A stretch of 64,000 nt of DNA from Stieleria tagensis (GCF_024129865.1 NZ_JAMYFE010000024.1:1-64000), one strand, 5' to 3'. Counted from the first letter of the stretch, positions 1 through 14,142 are shown. Notes: generated by a model not told the origin, from the sequence alone. A program made the numbers and translations.

Positions 1-137
1 GTTGAAAAGGCTGTTTAGCGCTGGCTCCAAAAACTCACGCGTCGGGCTCGGAAAATACTAAACCACTAGGCGCGAGCGTCACCTCGATGGTCGAGAGCGA
101 CCATCAGTTTACTCAACATTCTCGGCCGGGTTGTCAG

Positions 138-1640
138 CTACACAACCTGCATCGACGTCCCCATCGTCGTTCCTGGAGCTGGCAAATGGCTTTCACCTTC
201 CAAGAACTGATCAATCGCACGGGCGGCACCACGGCCTTCGTTGATCGCCCAGACAACCAGGCTCTGTCCGCGACGACAGTCCCCAGCGGCAAACACCTTG
301 TCGATGTTGGTCGCAAACTGTCCGTGCTCCGCTTTGAAGTTGCTGCGGGGATCGGTTTCCATTCCCAACGCTTCGGGCAGGTATTGTTCAGGCCCTAAGA
401 AGCCCATCGACAGCAAAATCAATTGTGCCGGCCAGACTTTCTCCGAACCCTCACGTTCTTCCATCTGCCACTTTCCGGCGTCGTCTTTGGTCCAACAGAC
501 TTCGACGGTCTTGATGCCAGAGAGTTTTCCATCGGCGCCGGTGACAAACTCTTTGCTGAGAATCTGGTATTCACGAGGATCGCGTCCGAATTTTGCTTCC
601 GCCTCTTCGTGACCGTAATCGACACGGAAGATGCGAGGCCATTCCGGCCAGGGGTTGTCGTCGGCACGCTCTTCAGGCGGCTTGGGCAACAATTCGAAAT
701 TCACAATGCTGCGGCAACCGTGACGCAAACTTGTTGCGATACAGTCGGTGCCGGTATCACCGCCACCGATCACAATGACATCTTTGCCTTCGGCACTGAT
801 GAATCCATCACCGAGTTTTTCGCCGTGTACCGATTGACGCGTGTTGGCGGTCAAAAACTCCATCGCAAAATGCACACCCGGTGCCTCGCGATTGGGGATC
901 GGCAGATCGCGTGCCTTGGTCGCACCACAGGTCAACAACACCGCATCGGATTCTTCAATCAACTGCTGCGGTGCAATGTCTTTGCCGATGTTGGTTCCGG
1001 TCACAAACGTCACGCCTTCGGCGGTCATTTTGTCGACACGGCGTTGAACCACGGCTTTGGACAGTTTCATATTGGGGATGCCGTACTGCAACAACCCGCC
1101 GATGCGATTGGCACGCTCGTAGACCGTCACGGTGTGTCCGGCTTTATTCAGCTGGTCCGCGGCGGTCATGCCGGCTGGTCCACCACCAACGATTGCAACC
1201 GATTTCCCCGTTCGGGTTTCCGGCGGCTCAGGAACAATCCACCCCTCCTCCCAAGCGCGATCAACGATTGCGTTTTCAATGTTCTTGATCGTTACGGCCG
1301 GCAGGTTGATGCCCAACACACAAGCACCTTCACAAGGCGCTGGACAAGTTCGACCGGTGAATTCGGGAAAGTTGTTGGTCTTGTGCAACCGCTCGATCGC
1401 TTCTTTCCAACGGTTGTTGTAGACCAGGTCGTTCCATTCCGGGATCAAGTTTTGGATCGGGCAACCGGTTGTCGATTGACAGAACGGCACACCACAATCC
1501 ATACAACGAGCCCCTTGCTCCTGCAATTGATCGACTTTGTGTTCGGTATAGATCTCGTCGTAGTCGTTCAACCGGACGACCGGCAAACGCCATGGCACTT
1601 TTTTTCGATCGAACTCTTTGAATCCGGTATTTTTGCCCAT
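138..1640 (-). CDS. gltD: Glutamate synthase (NADPH) small subunit
   Basis: Small (beta) subunit of glutamate synthase: it takes electrons from NADPH through FAD and passes them to the large subunit, which makes glutamate from glutamine and 2-oxoglutarate in the cytoplasm. The 500-residue product has the usual family length. Seen: an N-terminal cysteine cluster (C46, C49, C54, C60 in [15 protein letters not shown], then C99, C103, C107 in CPAPCEGAC) for 4Fe-4S clusters, an FAD-binding [14 protein letters not shown] near residue 148, and a second dinucleotide-binding [13 protein letters not shown] near residue 288. It lies 82 bp behind gltB on the same strand, so the two are very probably co-transcribed. 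The start is ATG with a GCGAGAA-like upstream sequence. No anomaly seen. Confidence 0.97.
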   Translation of the reverse strand: MGKNTGFKEFDRKKVPWRLPVVRLNDYDEIYTEHKVDQLQEQGARCMDCGVPFCQSTTGCPIQNLIPEWNDLVYNNRWKEAIERLHKTNNFPEFTGRTCPAPCEGACVLGINLPAVTIKNIENAIVDRAWEEGWIVPEPPETRTGKSVAIVGGGPAGMTAADQLNKAGHTVTVYERANRIGGLLQYGIPNMKLSKAVVQRRVDKMTAEGVTFVTGTNIGKDIAPQQLIEESDAVLLTCGATKARDLPIPNREAPGVHFAMEFLTANTRQSVHGEKLGDGFISAEGKDVIVIGGGDTGTDCIATSLRHGCRSIVNFELLPKPPEERADDNPWPEWPRIFRVDYGHEEAEAKFGRDPREYQILSKEFVTGADGKLSGIKTVEVCWTKDDAGKWQMEEREGSEKVWPAQLILLSMGFLGPEQYLPEALGMETDPRSNFKAEHGQFATNIDKVFAAGDCRRGQSLVVWAINEGRGAARAIDQFLEGESHLPAPGTTMGTSMQVV

Positions 1641-1722
1641 CGTTCGTTCTCGCTGTGTGTCGGAAGACGCTTTGTTGGAAAAGACGCCGTGTATTGGAAA
1701 AGTTGCGGTTGGTCTTGCGTTC

Positions 1723-6300
<4,578 letters not shown>

Positions 6301-6399
6301 AGGTTCTTGCGGAGTCAGTGTACGATCAGTTGGTTTGTTGCATCGTCGGCCAAGTGGCTGGCGGGCGGTTTGTGCGACTGCGATTGTGGGGCGGACCCC

Positions 6400-7386
6400 T
6401 TAGGCGACAACGGATGTTCCGTTGTCAACTGCCGCGTCAGGAGGCGGCGATTTGCGGGCTCCCCTACTGCGTTTTTCACGGTCCGGTGCGAGCGGACGAC
6501 CTAGCAGTAACGACCCAAACTCGTCTCCCGCGCGACTCGGTTGCCCCGAGCGTCGGAAGACAATTCCCAAAGGACGAGTCATGCTGAGCGAGCGACAGGC
6601 GACCACGCGTAGCGCACCTGTCGCAGTTTCTCGGCGAACTGCGGCTTCCGGTAAAAATCCCGCGCTCTCGTTCGCCTGAATAGCACGGACGATGGAGTCC
6701 GCATTGTCAAATTCGATTCGGAAGTCCACTTTGATACCAAAACGCTTCAGTTCGGTGTCAATCATGTGGCGTAACTGCAGGCTTTTTTCAAAGCCGACCA
6801 TCTCAATGCCGTCTAAATCCGCCAAATCGGCTTCGTTTCGCGCCGCAAGGCGATGGTTCGCCGAACAAACCAGCCGCATCGGCTCTTTTTGCCACGGCAC
6901 CGCGATGATCTGTTTGGTCGATTTGGGAAAACTGACCAATCCAATCTCGGCTCGGCCGTTGATCACGTCATCAATCACCGCTTCGTTGCGGCCATACCCC
7001 ACGCGGACATCCACTTCCGGATACAGACGCGAAAATTCCTCGTTAGCATCCGGCAGATAGCTCAGGCCCACCGAATAAATCGAGGCCACATGGAGCGGCC
7101 CTCGCAGCGAACGACTGGCCGTGATCACCTCGTCTTCCAAGCAGTGATACTTGGACAAGATCTCGGTCAGCCCTCGATGATAGGTCTGTCCGGCGGACGT
7201 CAACGACAACGGGCGACTGGAGCGATCAATCAACTTCACACCCAAAATTTCCTCTAAGTGCAAGATCGCTTGGCTGACCGCACTTTGTGTTACGCCCCGT
7301 GCATCCGCTGCTTTTGAAAAGCTGCGTAGCTGTGCGACGTCACAGAAAATTTCAAGTGTCCGTAGTTGCAATCCAAATCTCACCAT
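6400..7386 (-). CDS. LysR family transcriptional regulator
   Basis: LysR-type DNA-binding regulator of 328 residues. The N-terminal winged helix-turn-helix spans about residues 8-65 (TLEIFCDVAQLRSFSKAAD, then GVTQSAVSQAILHLEE). The C-terminal two-lobed effector domain follows (from LHVASIYSVG to about residue 280). The last 45 residues are rich in Arg, Ser and Pro and look like a disordered tail not usual in the family. The gene lies directly upstream of gltB in the same direction. In Bacillus subtilis the LysR protein GltC controls gltAB, so control of gltBD is a reasonable inference, but the arrangement here is co-directional and not divergent. The effector cannot be told from the sequence. 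Confidence 0.93.
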   Translation of the reverse strand: MVRFGLQLRTLEIFCDVAQLRSFSKAADARGVTQSAVSQAILHLEEILGVKLIDRSSRPLSLTSAGQTYHRGLTEILSKYHCLEDEVITASRSLRGPLHVASIYSVGLSYLPDANEEFSRLYPEVDVRVGYGRNEAVIDDVINGRAEIGLVSFPKSTKQIIAVPWQKEPMRLVCSANHRLAARNEADLADLDGIEMVGFEKSLQLRHMIDTELKRFGIKVDFRIEFDNADSIVRAIQANESAGFLPEAAVRRETATGALRVVACRSLSMTRPLGIVFRRSGQPSRAGDEFGSLLLGRPLAPDREKRSRGARKSPPPDAAVDNGTSVVA

Positions 7387-7481
7387 TAGCCGTTACTAAT
7401 ACTGATAGCCCGAACTGTTCGAGCAGCTAATGGGAAGTTAAATCGGTTCGGCTGAAACGTCAAGTCTCGCAACCCGGTGCA

Positions 7482-7502
7482 CCCTAGCCAGCGAGACTAG
7501 GG
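7482..7502. repeat. Short hairpin between LysR gene and small membrane protein
   Basis: CCCTAG (7482-7487) and CTAGGG (7497-7502) form a 6-bp stem around a 9-nt loop. No T-run follows on either strand, so a role as an intrinsic terminator is not supported. It may be a chance palindrome. Confidence 0.3.
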
Positions 7503-7559
7503 AGGATGGATCACCGTTAAAGAGCATGTATGTACAGACGCTCTCTATTTGACCGCGAA

Positions 7560-7820
7560 TCACTCACCGCCGGTGCGAAACCGCTGCGGCAGCGTGAACG
7601 AATAAATCACCACCAGCGCGCCGACGCTGAGCACCAACCAGGGGAACCATTCTTTCGGCTGCCAGTTGATGGTGGTCTGTCCCGTGACCGTAGACGGGTC
7701 CAAGAATTCGGCGGCCGTCGAACCACGCGCCGAGTAAAACGTTGCGCTGTGAATGAACAGCGATTCAAAGCCAACGATGATCGCCATGATGCCTACAGCG
7801 ATGAAGAAGGATCGCCACAT
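7560..7820 (-). CDS. Small two-helix membrane protein
   Basis: Unrecognised protein of 86 residues. The first hydrophobic segment (FFIAVGIMAIIVGFESLFI) runs from about residue 4 and the second (WFPWLVLSVGALVVIYSF) from about residue 56, with a polar stretch of some 30 residues between them, so a two-helix inner-membrane protein is likely. The longer reading from 7916 would add a proline-rich 32-residue head. I chose the ATG at 7818-7820 because a GGAG (complement of 7831-7834) sits 10 nt upstream of it. The function cannot be inferred. It shares its strand with the LysR gene but is 173 bp from it. Confidence 0.7.
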   Translation of the reverse strand: MWRSFFIAVGIMAIIVGFESLFIHSATFYSARGSTAAEFLDPSTVTGQTTINWQPKEWFPWLVLSVGALVVIYSFTLPQRFRTGGE

Positions 7821-7963
7821 CGGTATGGGTCTCCGATTAGAAAGGGGGGGAGGAGGAGGTGTGGTGCCAGAAATTGCATCGGCACCCGCAATGCTAGCAA
7901 GTGAAGCATTTACCACTCGGCTGCACAGGCGTCATTTCCGCGCCCAGCGGAATGCTGCTCCCC

Positions 7964-8116
7964 AGCTGGCCCGGTGAAACCTGGCGCAACATTTTCCCCA
8001 GTAGGCCAGGTGAAACCTGGCGCAAGATTCTCCCCAGTAGGCCAGGTGAAACCTGGCGGCAGCGTCTACGGTCAAATTCGAAAGACTTGAGCCGCTCCAG
8101 GTTGCACCTGGCCTAC
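7964..8116. repeat. 36-bp palindromic repeat array with inverted end copy
   Basis: Three direct copies of a 36-bp unit start at 7964, 8000 and 8036; each carries the core CCAGGTGAAACCTGG (CCAGGT, 3-nt loop, ACCTGG; the first copy is CCCGGT). The third copy diverges after its core. A fourth copy lies in inverted orientation at 8097-8116 with core CCAGGTTGCACCTGG and the GTAGG flank. The inverted copy runs into the stop codon (8113-8115) of the neighbouring gene. Such short palindromes look like dispersed REP-type repeats; the unit has no coding signal. Confidence 0.85.
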
Positions 8117-10128
8117 TTCTGCGCAGATTTGAATTCTTCCAATTGGCGAATCATTGGCAAAGAAAACGGTTCCAGCCGCAGCGCTTCTTGTTGGGTAACA
8201 ATTGCTTCGTCAACTTGCCCGAGCGCAAAATAACAGCGTGCGCATGTATCCAGACGTGCCGAGCGGGAGACCGGATCATCCGTACCGGCCATGGCGACCG
8301 ATTCCAAGGCGGATTTGAGCGCGCGATCAAAGTCACCTTCGGTGTTAGCGACCAGCCAGGCATAGTGATTCAACGAATCGCCCAGTTCGGCTTCGAACTG
8401 CGAGGCTAATTCGGCGGGGATGATCTTTCGCTTGGCTTTGAGCTGCATGATTGTCCGCCACAAATTGTCACAGTTTTGAGTGATCTGTTTGACGACCGTG
8501 TTTTTCCAATCCGGATCACTGGGATCATCGACTCGATACATTTTGATCAGGATGTCGATATTTTTGTTGTCCAGTTCATACGCCCGCTTGAGCAACATTT
8601 TGACTTTGTCGATGTCCGCTGCTGCGGTCTGCTGGTCATCCAGAAGCGCGAGTGCGGATTCGAAATGGTGCAAGCTGCTGATTTGATTCAGACTGCTCAG
8701 TCCGTTGCTCATTCGAGCCTGGTAGAGGCGATCTTTTTTGGCTCGGTCGACGATCGGATCCAGCACTGCGGTGGCTTCTTGATGACGAAGTTGTTCGCCG
8801 TACATCATCGCCAGGTCGCGTCGTACGATCACCCCGATGATCGATTCGATGCCACAGCGTTCGATCACCGTGGTCAATTCTCGTTCGGCCCAATCAAATC
8901 TGCCGCGGCGTTTCAGCATCGTGGCGACTTGAAAGTGCGAGTAGGCGATTTCCTCGGTTTTTTGATCCGTGACGGGATTTGCCTGCGGTTGCCCGTCGGC
9001 TCCGTCAGGCGTTTCCTCATCGTCGCTAGGCTGAATTTCTGGCAACGGGTTGATTTGCAGGGCGTCGGTCGCGAGCTGCTGTCCGACCACCGCATCCCCG
9101 GACTCATCGAACGCTTGCGCGGCCGAGTACAGCAATTCGGCGTTTTCATGAAAGGCATGCGTGTTCCGCTCGAACAACGAAATCACGATCGGAAACAGCC
9201 CGTGCCGGATCGCCCAGGCGGAATGCTCTGCCAAATCGAGAGCGGTCGGCGCGACCAGATCAATGTGTTCGCTAACCAGTTCAATCGCTGGCTGGCGCGA
9301 CTGTTCGGCGATCGCGCGGGTTGCCAAGACACGAATCAGTTGGATGACCGAATCCGAGGTGATGCTTGCGCTCTCACCGGAGTCGACTTTGTGGCGTTGC
9401 TGGCGGACCAATTCTCTCCATTGCTCCGCAGAATAGCTGCCTGCGCGCAAGTCATTCGCATAGGCCAGCAACCATTTCCCTGCATCGCGATCACTTTCTC
9501 CGATGATCGATTCAATTTGCTCAGCAAGTTGAGTGCGTGCAGCGGGGTCAGCGGGAAGCGGTTGTTTGAGCACGAGCATTGCGGCGCGACGATTGAGCAA
9601 CGGTTTGTCGTCAAATTCTGCGAGTCGAGCCAACGCGGGGACACCCATTTGCCCCCGCAACTGGCCCAGTAATTCGATCCGCCCTAACCGCTCGGTTTCC
9701 GATTGCGCCCCATATTCCTGCAGGATTTCGCGCACTTCCTTGGGGTCATATTCTTTGGACCAGCTGACCTGCAGACTCCGCATCAAATAGCGTGCGGCGG
9801 CCAGGATCTCACTATCAGTATGAAATTGAGCCTCACGAAGCGCACCGAACGCCTCCAACCCATAGCCTTTCAACAAATTCCGTGCTCGGACCCGGGTGGC
9901 GTAACTATCGCTCCCTAGTTTTTCGATCAGTTCGGCGATGATTTGGTCCGTCGACTGATCACCGGCACCAGCCCCCGCGGCCTGCTTGTCAGTGGCCGTT
10001 CGATTCCCCGGGTCATCCGCAACCGCCACTTGGCTCCCCGACTGACATGCCAAAACGGCCAGTCCGAGACAAAAGGCGACGACTCGCTGGAAATCGATTC
10101 GCACAAGATTTGTCATGTTCACGTCCAT
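8113..10128 (-). CDS. Exported HEAT/TPR-type repeat protein
   Basis: Unnamed protein of 671 residues. The N-terminus has a hydrophobic stretch (VVAFCLGLAVLACQSG) that fits a signal peptide; a Cys there could be a lipobox, but LAVLAC lacks the usual small residue before Cys. Residues about 65-230 look like HEAT-type helical repeats (ATRVRARNLLKGYGLEAFGAL, shortened here: VRARNLLKGYG). Residues about 390-670 resemble tetratricopeptide repeats (YSHFQVATMLKRRGRFDWAE; ALGQVDEAIVTQQEALRLEP), which bind other proteins. The start could be this ATG or the one 12 nt downstream; neither has a clear Shine-Dalgarno site. Its stop codon falls inside a copy of the 36-bp repeat. It is divergent from lepB. 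Confidence 0.85.
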   Translation of the reverse strand: MDVNMTNLVRIDFQRVVAFCLGLAVLACQSGSQVAVADDPGNRTATDKQAAGAGAGDQSTDQIIAELIEKLGSDSYATRVRARNLLKGYGLEAFGALREAQFHTDSEILAAARYLMRSLQVSWSKEYDPKEVREILQEYGAQSETERLGRIELLGQLRGQMGVPALARLAEFDDKPLLNRRAAMLVLKQPLPADPAARTQLAEQIESIIGESDRDAGKWLLAYANDLRAGSYSAEQWRELVRQQRHKVDSGESASITSDSVIQLIRVLATRAIAEQSRQPAIELVSEHIDLVAPTALDLAEHSAWAIRHGLFPIVISLFERNTHAFHENAELLYSAAQAFDESGDAVVGQQLATDALQINPLPEIQPSDDEETPDGADGQPQANPVTDQKTEEIAYSHFQVATMLKRRGRFDWAERELTTVIERCGIESIIGVIVRRDLAMMYGEQLRHQEATAVLDPIVDRAKKDRLYQARMSNGLSSLNQISSLHHFESALALLDDQQTAAADIDKVKMLLKRAYELDNKNIDILIKMYRVDDPSDPDWKNTVVKQITQNCDNLWRTIMQLKAKRKIIPAELASQFEAELGDSLNHYAWLVANTEGDFDRALKSALESVAMAGTDDPVSRSARLDTCARCYFALGQVDEAIVTQQEALRLEPFSLPMIRQLEEFKSAQK

Positions 10129-10453
10129 CTGAAGACCACACGCGCAGTTGATTACCGGGCTTCATTCTATCGACCAGCGTGATTTTGTGCAGCTCAATCA
10201 TCCCCCGGGGACAGACCCCAACACACCCGGGGACAGACCCCAACACACCCGGGGACAGACCCCAACACACCCGGGGACAGACCCCAACACACCCGGGGAC
10301 AGACCCCAACGCACCCGGGGACAGTCCCCGATGCAGGCGGCAGTTCATTTGCCAAGATTGGGGCGGCTGAATCGAAGTTCCCAGGCGGGCCGAAAACCGG
10401 TACCATCCCGCCGAGCCGATTGTCGTAATTCCGCTGAACAAAATTGACCGTGA
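10129..10453. other. Divergent intergenic region holding a 22-bp tandem array
   Basis: This 325-bp stretch separates the divergently read HEAT/TPR gene and lepB, so both promoters should lie here. Its centre (10204-10335) is a tandem repeat array described separately. I see no coding signal in it; the readings that cross it are made of the repeat alone. Confidence 0.7.
10204..10335. repeat. 22-bp tandem repeat, six units
   Basis: Unit CCCGGGGACAGACCCCAACA plus CA (22 nt) begins at 10204, 10226, 10248, 10270, 10292 and 10314. Units 1-4 are identical, unit 5 has one change (GCA for ACA near its end) and unit 6 is diverged in its second half (GTCCCCGATGCA). Each unit contains GGGG-ACAGA-CCCC, which can pair as a short hairpin. 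The array has no spacers distinct from the repeats, so it is not a CRISPR. It lies about 120 bp before the lepB start. Confidence 0.95.
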
Positions 10454-12448
10454 ATGTCGCAAAAATCCAGTAAACCGACGGAACAGCCCAAGAAGTCCGG
10501 TGCAAAAAAGCCCGCTTCGGATGCGAACCGGCCTGACAATCGGACTCGTGAACAGAAATTTGGCGATTCGATCCGTACGGCTGCCCAGCGCGAGACGGTC
10601 GAAGCGTTCGTGGTTGCATTTGTGCTGGCGCTACTGTTTCGCGCTTTTGTGGCCGAAGCGTTTGTGATCCCAACCGGATCAATGGCACCCACCTTAATGG
10701 GTGCCCACAAAGACCTGTTTTGCCAGCAATGCGACCACCGCTTTCAAGTCGGCGCCAGCATCGAACGGCGGGGGCCGATCCAAGACGACACCGTTGTCGG
10801 CGGGGTATGTCCGAATTGCCATTATCTGAACAACTTGGACTTGGCCGGCAACAGCAACGACGCGACTTTTAACGGCGACCGGATTCTGGTCAGCAAATTT
10901 GCCTACACGCTTAGCGAGCCAGAACGCTGGGACGTGATCGTATTTAAGTTTCCGGGGAATCCCAAACAGAACTACATCAAACGTCTCGTCGGACTGCCGA
11001 ACGAAACGCTGTCCATCCAATACGGCGACGTCTATGTGACGCCCGACGACGGATCGGCCGATGACACGATGTTGCGAAAGCCGGCCGACAAAATGCTGGC
11101 GATGCGGCACCCTGTCTACCAGACCGACCAGCAATCAGAGTTGTTGGCCAAATCCGGGTACCCTACCCGTTTGCAACCCTGGCGTGAAAACAGTTCGTCC
11201 CCGCCAACGGATTCGTGGCAAATCGAGCGCAACAGCGACGGTGTGGTGGCCAAGCTGGACGCGAAAGACAGCGCGGCCCCGAATTGGTTGCGATACTTTC
11301 ATCGTTGGCCCGATCAAACGCAGTGGGAGACCGCACAAGCCGGCGGATCGCTGGCTGATATCGATCCCTATAGCAGCCGGCTGGTCTCGGATTTCTACGC
11401 ATACGATTGCTACGTCACCGTCCGAAGCAGTGAGATTTATCAATCGGCGCCTCAAAATGCACGGATGTCGCGCACTGCCGGGTTCAATCCCAGCTACGAA
11501 TCTGGCGGTCCCATTTCACAGTTCGATGGAAACGCGCGGTTCGGTCAACGCGGCAATGCCGATTACGGCCTGCACTGGGTCGGCGACTTGATGGTGGAGT
11601 CCGATCTGAGCGTCGACAGTGAGTGCAAAGAGGTAACGCTAGAGATTGTTGAGGCTGGTGTGCAGTACCAATGCCAGATCGACTTGGCGAGCGGCGCGGC
11701 TCAGTTAAGCATTCTGGACGGGGACAAGACGTTAGCATTTGACGGCGACCAGACCTCGGTCAAAGCAACGACATCCGTCCGCGCGGGCGATTCGTTTTCC
11801 GTTCGCTTTAGCAACTTTGATGATCAACTCTCGCTATGGATCAACGACAGTTTGGTCGATTTTGAAGGCCCAACGACATTCGATTCCCGCAAATTTCGCA
11901 CGCCCGAAACCAACTACCCCCATTACTCAGGTAGCGGGCATCCGTTGGACGCCGCTCCGATCGGTATCGCTGTCACTGGCGGCGCGGCCACCATCAATCG
12001 CGTCAAACTTGATCGTGACAAGTACTACATTGCAACCGACGACAGCTCGTTCGGGATCTTTGACTATGACATGAACGAACTGTGGGCCGTGTCCAATCGC
12101 AACGTCAGCTTCCGAGAAATCCAATCGGTGATGCAACAACCAGAATTGTGGGCGGAGTTCCCGATCTGGCAAACACGCCGCAAAGTCTCGTTTCAGTTGG
12201 ATGAAAACCAGTTTTTCCCGATGGGCGACAACAGTCCGGAAAGTCTGGACGCCCGCTGTTGGGCGGGCACCAAACGAGGTGCACGACTGCCGGATCGCTT
12301 TCATGAGGAGGCGTATGCGTTTGCCGACGCATCGTACGTGCCGCGTGACCTGCTGGTCGGCAAAGCACTGTTGGTGTTCTGGCCACATCCCTGGAACACA
12401 CCGGTTCCTTTCACCCCCAATTTCGATCGCTTTCGATTGATTCGATAA
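10454..12448 (+). CDS. lepB: Signal peptidase I with large insert
   Basis: Type I (S26) signal peptidase, which removes signal peptides on the outer face of the inner membrane. Seen: one N-terminal membrane segment (residues 50-70), nucleophile S76 in PTGSMAPT, the GDRILVSKF box at 141-149, general base K176 in NYIKRLVGLP, and the C-terminal box GDNSPES at 591-597. At 664 residues it is about twice the length of the E. coli enzyme. A CxxC...CxxC pair (C90, C93, C119, C122) right after the Ser box looks like a zinc ribbon, and about 380 extra residues between the Lys box and the C-terminal box include a stretch resembling a concanavalin-type beta sandwich (SVRFSNFDDQLSLWIND). The gene precedes lptB by 31 bp on the same strand. 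Confidence 0.94.
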   Translation: MSQKSSKPTEQPKKSGAKKPASDANRPDNRTREQKFGDSIRTAAQRETVEAFVVAFVLALLFRAFVAEAFVIPTGSMAPTLMGAHKDLFCQQCDHRFQVGASIERRGPIQDDTVVGGVCPNCHYLNNLDLAGNSNDATFNGDRILVSKFAYTLSEPERWDVIVFKFPGNPKQNYIKRLVGLPNETLSIQYGDVYVTPDDGSADDTMLRKPADKMLAMRHPVYQTDQQSELLAKSGYPTRLQPWRENSSSPPTDSWQIERNSDGVVAKLDAKDSAAPNWLRYFHRWPDQTQWETAQAGGSLADIDPYSSRLVSDFYAYDCYVTVRSSEIYQSAPQNARMSRTAGFNPSYESGGPISQFDGNARFGQRGNADYGLHWVGDLMVESDLSVDSECKEVTLEIVEAGVQYQCQIDLASGAAQLSILDGDKTLAFDGDQTSVKATTSVRAGDSFSVRFSNFDDQLSLWINDSLVDFEGPTTFDSRKFRTPETNYPHYSGSGHPLDAAPIGIAVTGGAATINRVKLDRDKYYIATDDSSFGIFDYDMNELWAVSNRNVSFREIQSVMQQPELWAEFPIWQTRRKVSFQLDENQFFPMGDNSPESLDARCWAGTKRGARLPDRFHEEAYAFADASYVPRDLLVGKALLVFWPHPWNTPVPFTPNFDRFRLIR

Positions 12449-12479
12449 CGCAACCCTCTGGAAAAGGATTTCTGCTGCA

Positions 12480-13385
12480 ATGAATAGGATCAACGACGAC
12501 GCGACGCCGATTCTGGACGCGATCGATTTGCAGAAAACATATGGCCGCCGACGTGTTGTCGGTGGAGTCAACTTGCGCGTTGGCAAGGCCGAAATCGTTG
12601 GCCTGTTGGGTCCCAATGGTGCCGGCAAGTCAACCAGTTTTCGAATGATCTGCGGGATGATCCAACCCGACCGAGGCCGGGTCTATTTGGATGGCCGCGA
12701 CGTGACCGATTGGCCGATGTTCCGCCGCGCACGCGAAGGACACATGGGCTACCTGCCACAAGAACCCAGCGTGTTCAAAAAGCTAACCGTGGAGCAAAAT
12801 ATCTCGGCGCTGTTGGAATTGTTGGGCATGGATCGCAAGCAACGTAAGCAACGAACACAAGAGCTGCTTGAAGAATTCAACATCACTCACATTCGCAAAA
12901 GCAAGGCCGCCGGGCTAAGCGGTGGTGAGCGGCGTCGATTAGAAATCGCCCGCTGCTTGGTATCCGATCCGACCATTGTGATGTTGGACGAACCGTTCGC
13001 AGGCATCGACCCGGTGACGGTTCAATCCATTCAAGGCGTGATCACGCAACTGCGCGACTCTGGGATCAGTGTTCTGATCACCGACCACGCGGCCCGCGAA
13101 ATCCTAGGGACTGTGGATCGCTGTTACGTCATCTACCAAGGCCAAGTGTTGATCGACGGAACACCGGATGAAGTCAAACAACACCCCAAAGTACGTGAAG
13201 AATACTTGGGCGATTTGGATGGCGCCACACGCTCACGGGCGGTGGCGATGCCGGCCGAAATGCCGGTGCAAATGCCCGGCGGTGACGCATTGCAAATCCA
13301 CCCGGCCCAACAAGACCCCGGCCTCCCCCAACCTCACTTCCGCACTCGCGCGGCGCCGCGTCGACGTCAAGTCACCGATATCTAA
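12480..13385 (+). CDS. lptB: LPS export ABC transporter ATPase LptB
   Basis: ATP-binding subunit expected to power lipopolysaccharide transport with LptFG. Seen: Walker A GPNGAGKS at 44-51, signature LSGGERRRLEIAR near 147, Walker B VMLDEPFAGID near 170, and the LptB-like switch region ITDHAAREIL. The core fits the usual length of about 240 residues. A C-terminal extension of about 60 residues is rich in Pro, Met and Gln (MPAEMPVQMPGGD) and ends in an Arg-rich stretch; it is absent from most LptB proteins. An AAGGA site lies 11 nt before the ATG. It likely forms an operon with lepB; lptFG are not in the window. Confidence 0.93.
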   Translation: MNRINDDATPILDAIDLQKTYGRRRVVGGVNLRVGKAEIVGLLGPNGAGKSTSFRMICGMIQPDRGRVYLDGRDVTDWPMFRRAREGHMGYLPQEPSVFKKLTVEQNISALLELLGMDRKQRKQRTQELLEEFNITHIRKSKAAGLSGGERRRLEIARCLVSDPTIVMLDEPFAGIDPVTVQSIQGVITQLRDSGISVLITDHAAREILGTVDRCYVIYQGQVLIDGTPDEVKQHPKVREEYLGDLDGATRSRAVAMPAEMPVQMPGGDALQIHPAQQDPGLPQPHFRTRAAPRRRQVTDI

Positions 13386-13471
13386 AACGCTGTTGGGACG
13401 CAGCGGTTGCTCCGTGAAGTGCCCGTTTTCAAATTGCACTCGACTGCAACCTCAAACTGCGATCAATCACG

Positions 13472-14134
13472 TCAACTCTGCCAAGCCAATTCGCTGATGT
13501 CCAAACCTGGGCAGAGTGATTTGAGTTGCGCAGCATTGCTGGAACTCGATTCGTCCCCCTTGGGGCCGGCCGCAGTCAGCACCAAGCGGGACACACCGGC
13601 CGCCTGTAATTCTGCGGCGCGGCAGGTCGCAATCACATCGTGAATCACCCCCAATCGATTCGCAGCGACCAAGACAAGTTCGGCGTCATCGAGTTGCAGA
13701 AACAGGTCAAGATTTAAAAACCCCTCCGCCAGTGGACTGAACAGGCCGCCGGCGCCTTCGACGATCAGCGTTTCGCAATGCCCCCGCCAACGCTGCAGAC
13801 CTGACAACAACAATGCTCGATCCACGGTCTTTCCTTCACGGCGGGCCGCTTCATCGGGTGCCAGCGCGGCCTGGAAACGCTGTGGGCAAACCGCGTCCAA
13901 ATCCAGCGGTTTTCCTGCGGCACGCCACAACAATTCAGCATCGTTTGACACCAGCGGCGGTGGCGAATCAACAAAATTCACTTGGCCAGAAGATTCACCT
14001 CGGATACAACCACTTGCGACCGGCTTGTAAACTCCCACACGGATTCCAGCACGCAACTCTCGCGCGGCCAGCATTGATGCCACGTAGGTTTTTCCGACTT
14101 CGGTGCCGGTTCCTGTGACAAAGATGACTTTCAA
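13472..14134 (-). CDS. bioD: Dethiobiotin synthetase
   Basis: ATP-dependent dethiobiotin synthetase, which closes the ureido ring of 7,8-diaminopelargonate with CO2, the penultimate step of biotin synthesis. Seen: the P-loop GTGTEVGKT near the N-terminus, KPVASG shortly after, and EGAGGLFSPL near residue 108, all family hallmarks. I chose a TTG start at 14132-14134, giving MKVIFVTGTG, because an AGGGAG site lies 8 nt upstream of it; the GTG three codons earlier overlaps that site. The protein is then 220 residues, the normal length. No other biotin gene is adjacent. It is divergent from the amidase gene. Confidence 0.94.
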   Translation of the reverse strand: MKVIFVTGTGTEVGKTYVASMLAARELRAGIRVGVYKPVASGCIRGESSGQVNFVDSPPPLVSNDAELLWRAAGKPLDLDAVCPQRFQAALAPDEAARREGKTVDRALLLSGLQRWRGHCETLIVEGAGGLFSPLAEGFLNLDLFLQLDDAELVLVAANRLGVIHDVIATCRAAELQAAGVSRLVLTAAGPKGDESSSSNAAQLKSLCPGLDISELAWQS

Positions 14135-14142
14135 AACAAACA

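Noticed and set aside
10204-10335. Possible CRISPR array
   Set aside because: The units are contiguous 22-bp tandem repeats with no unique spacers and no cas genes nearby.
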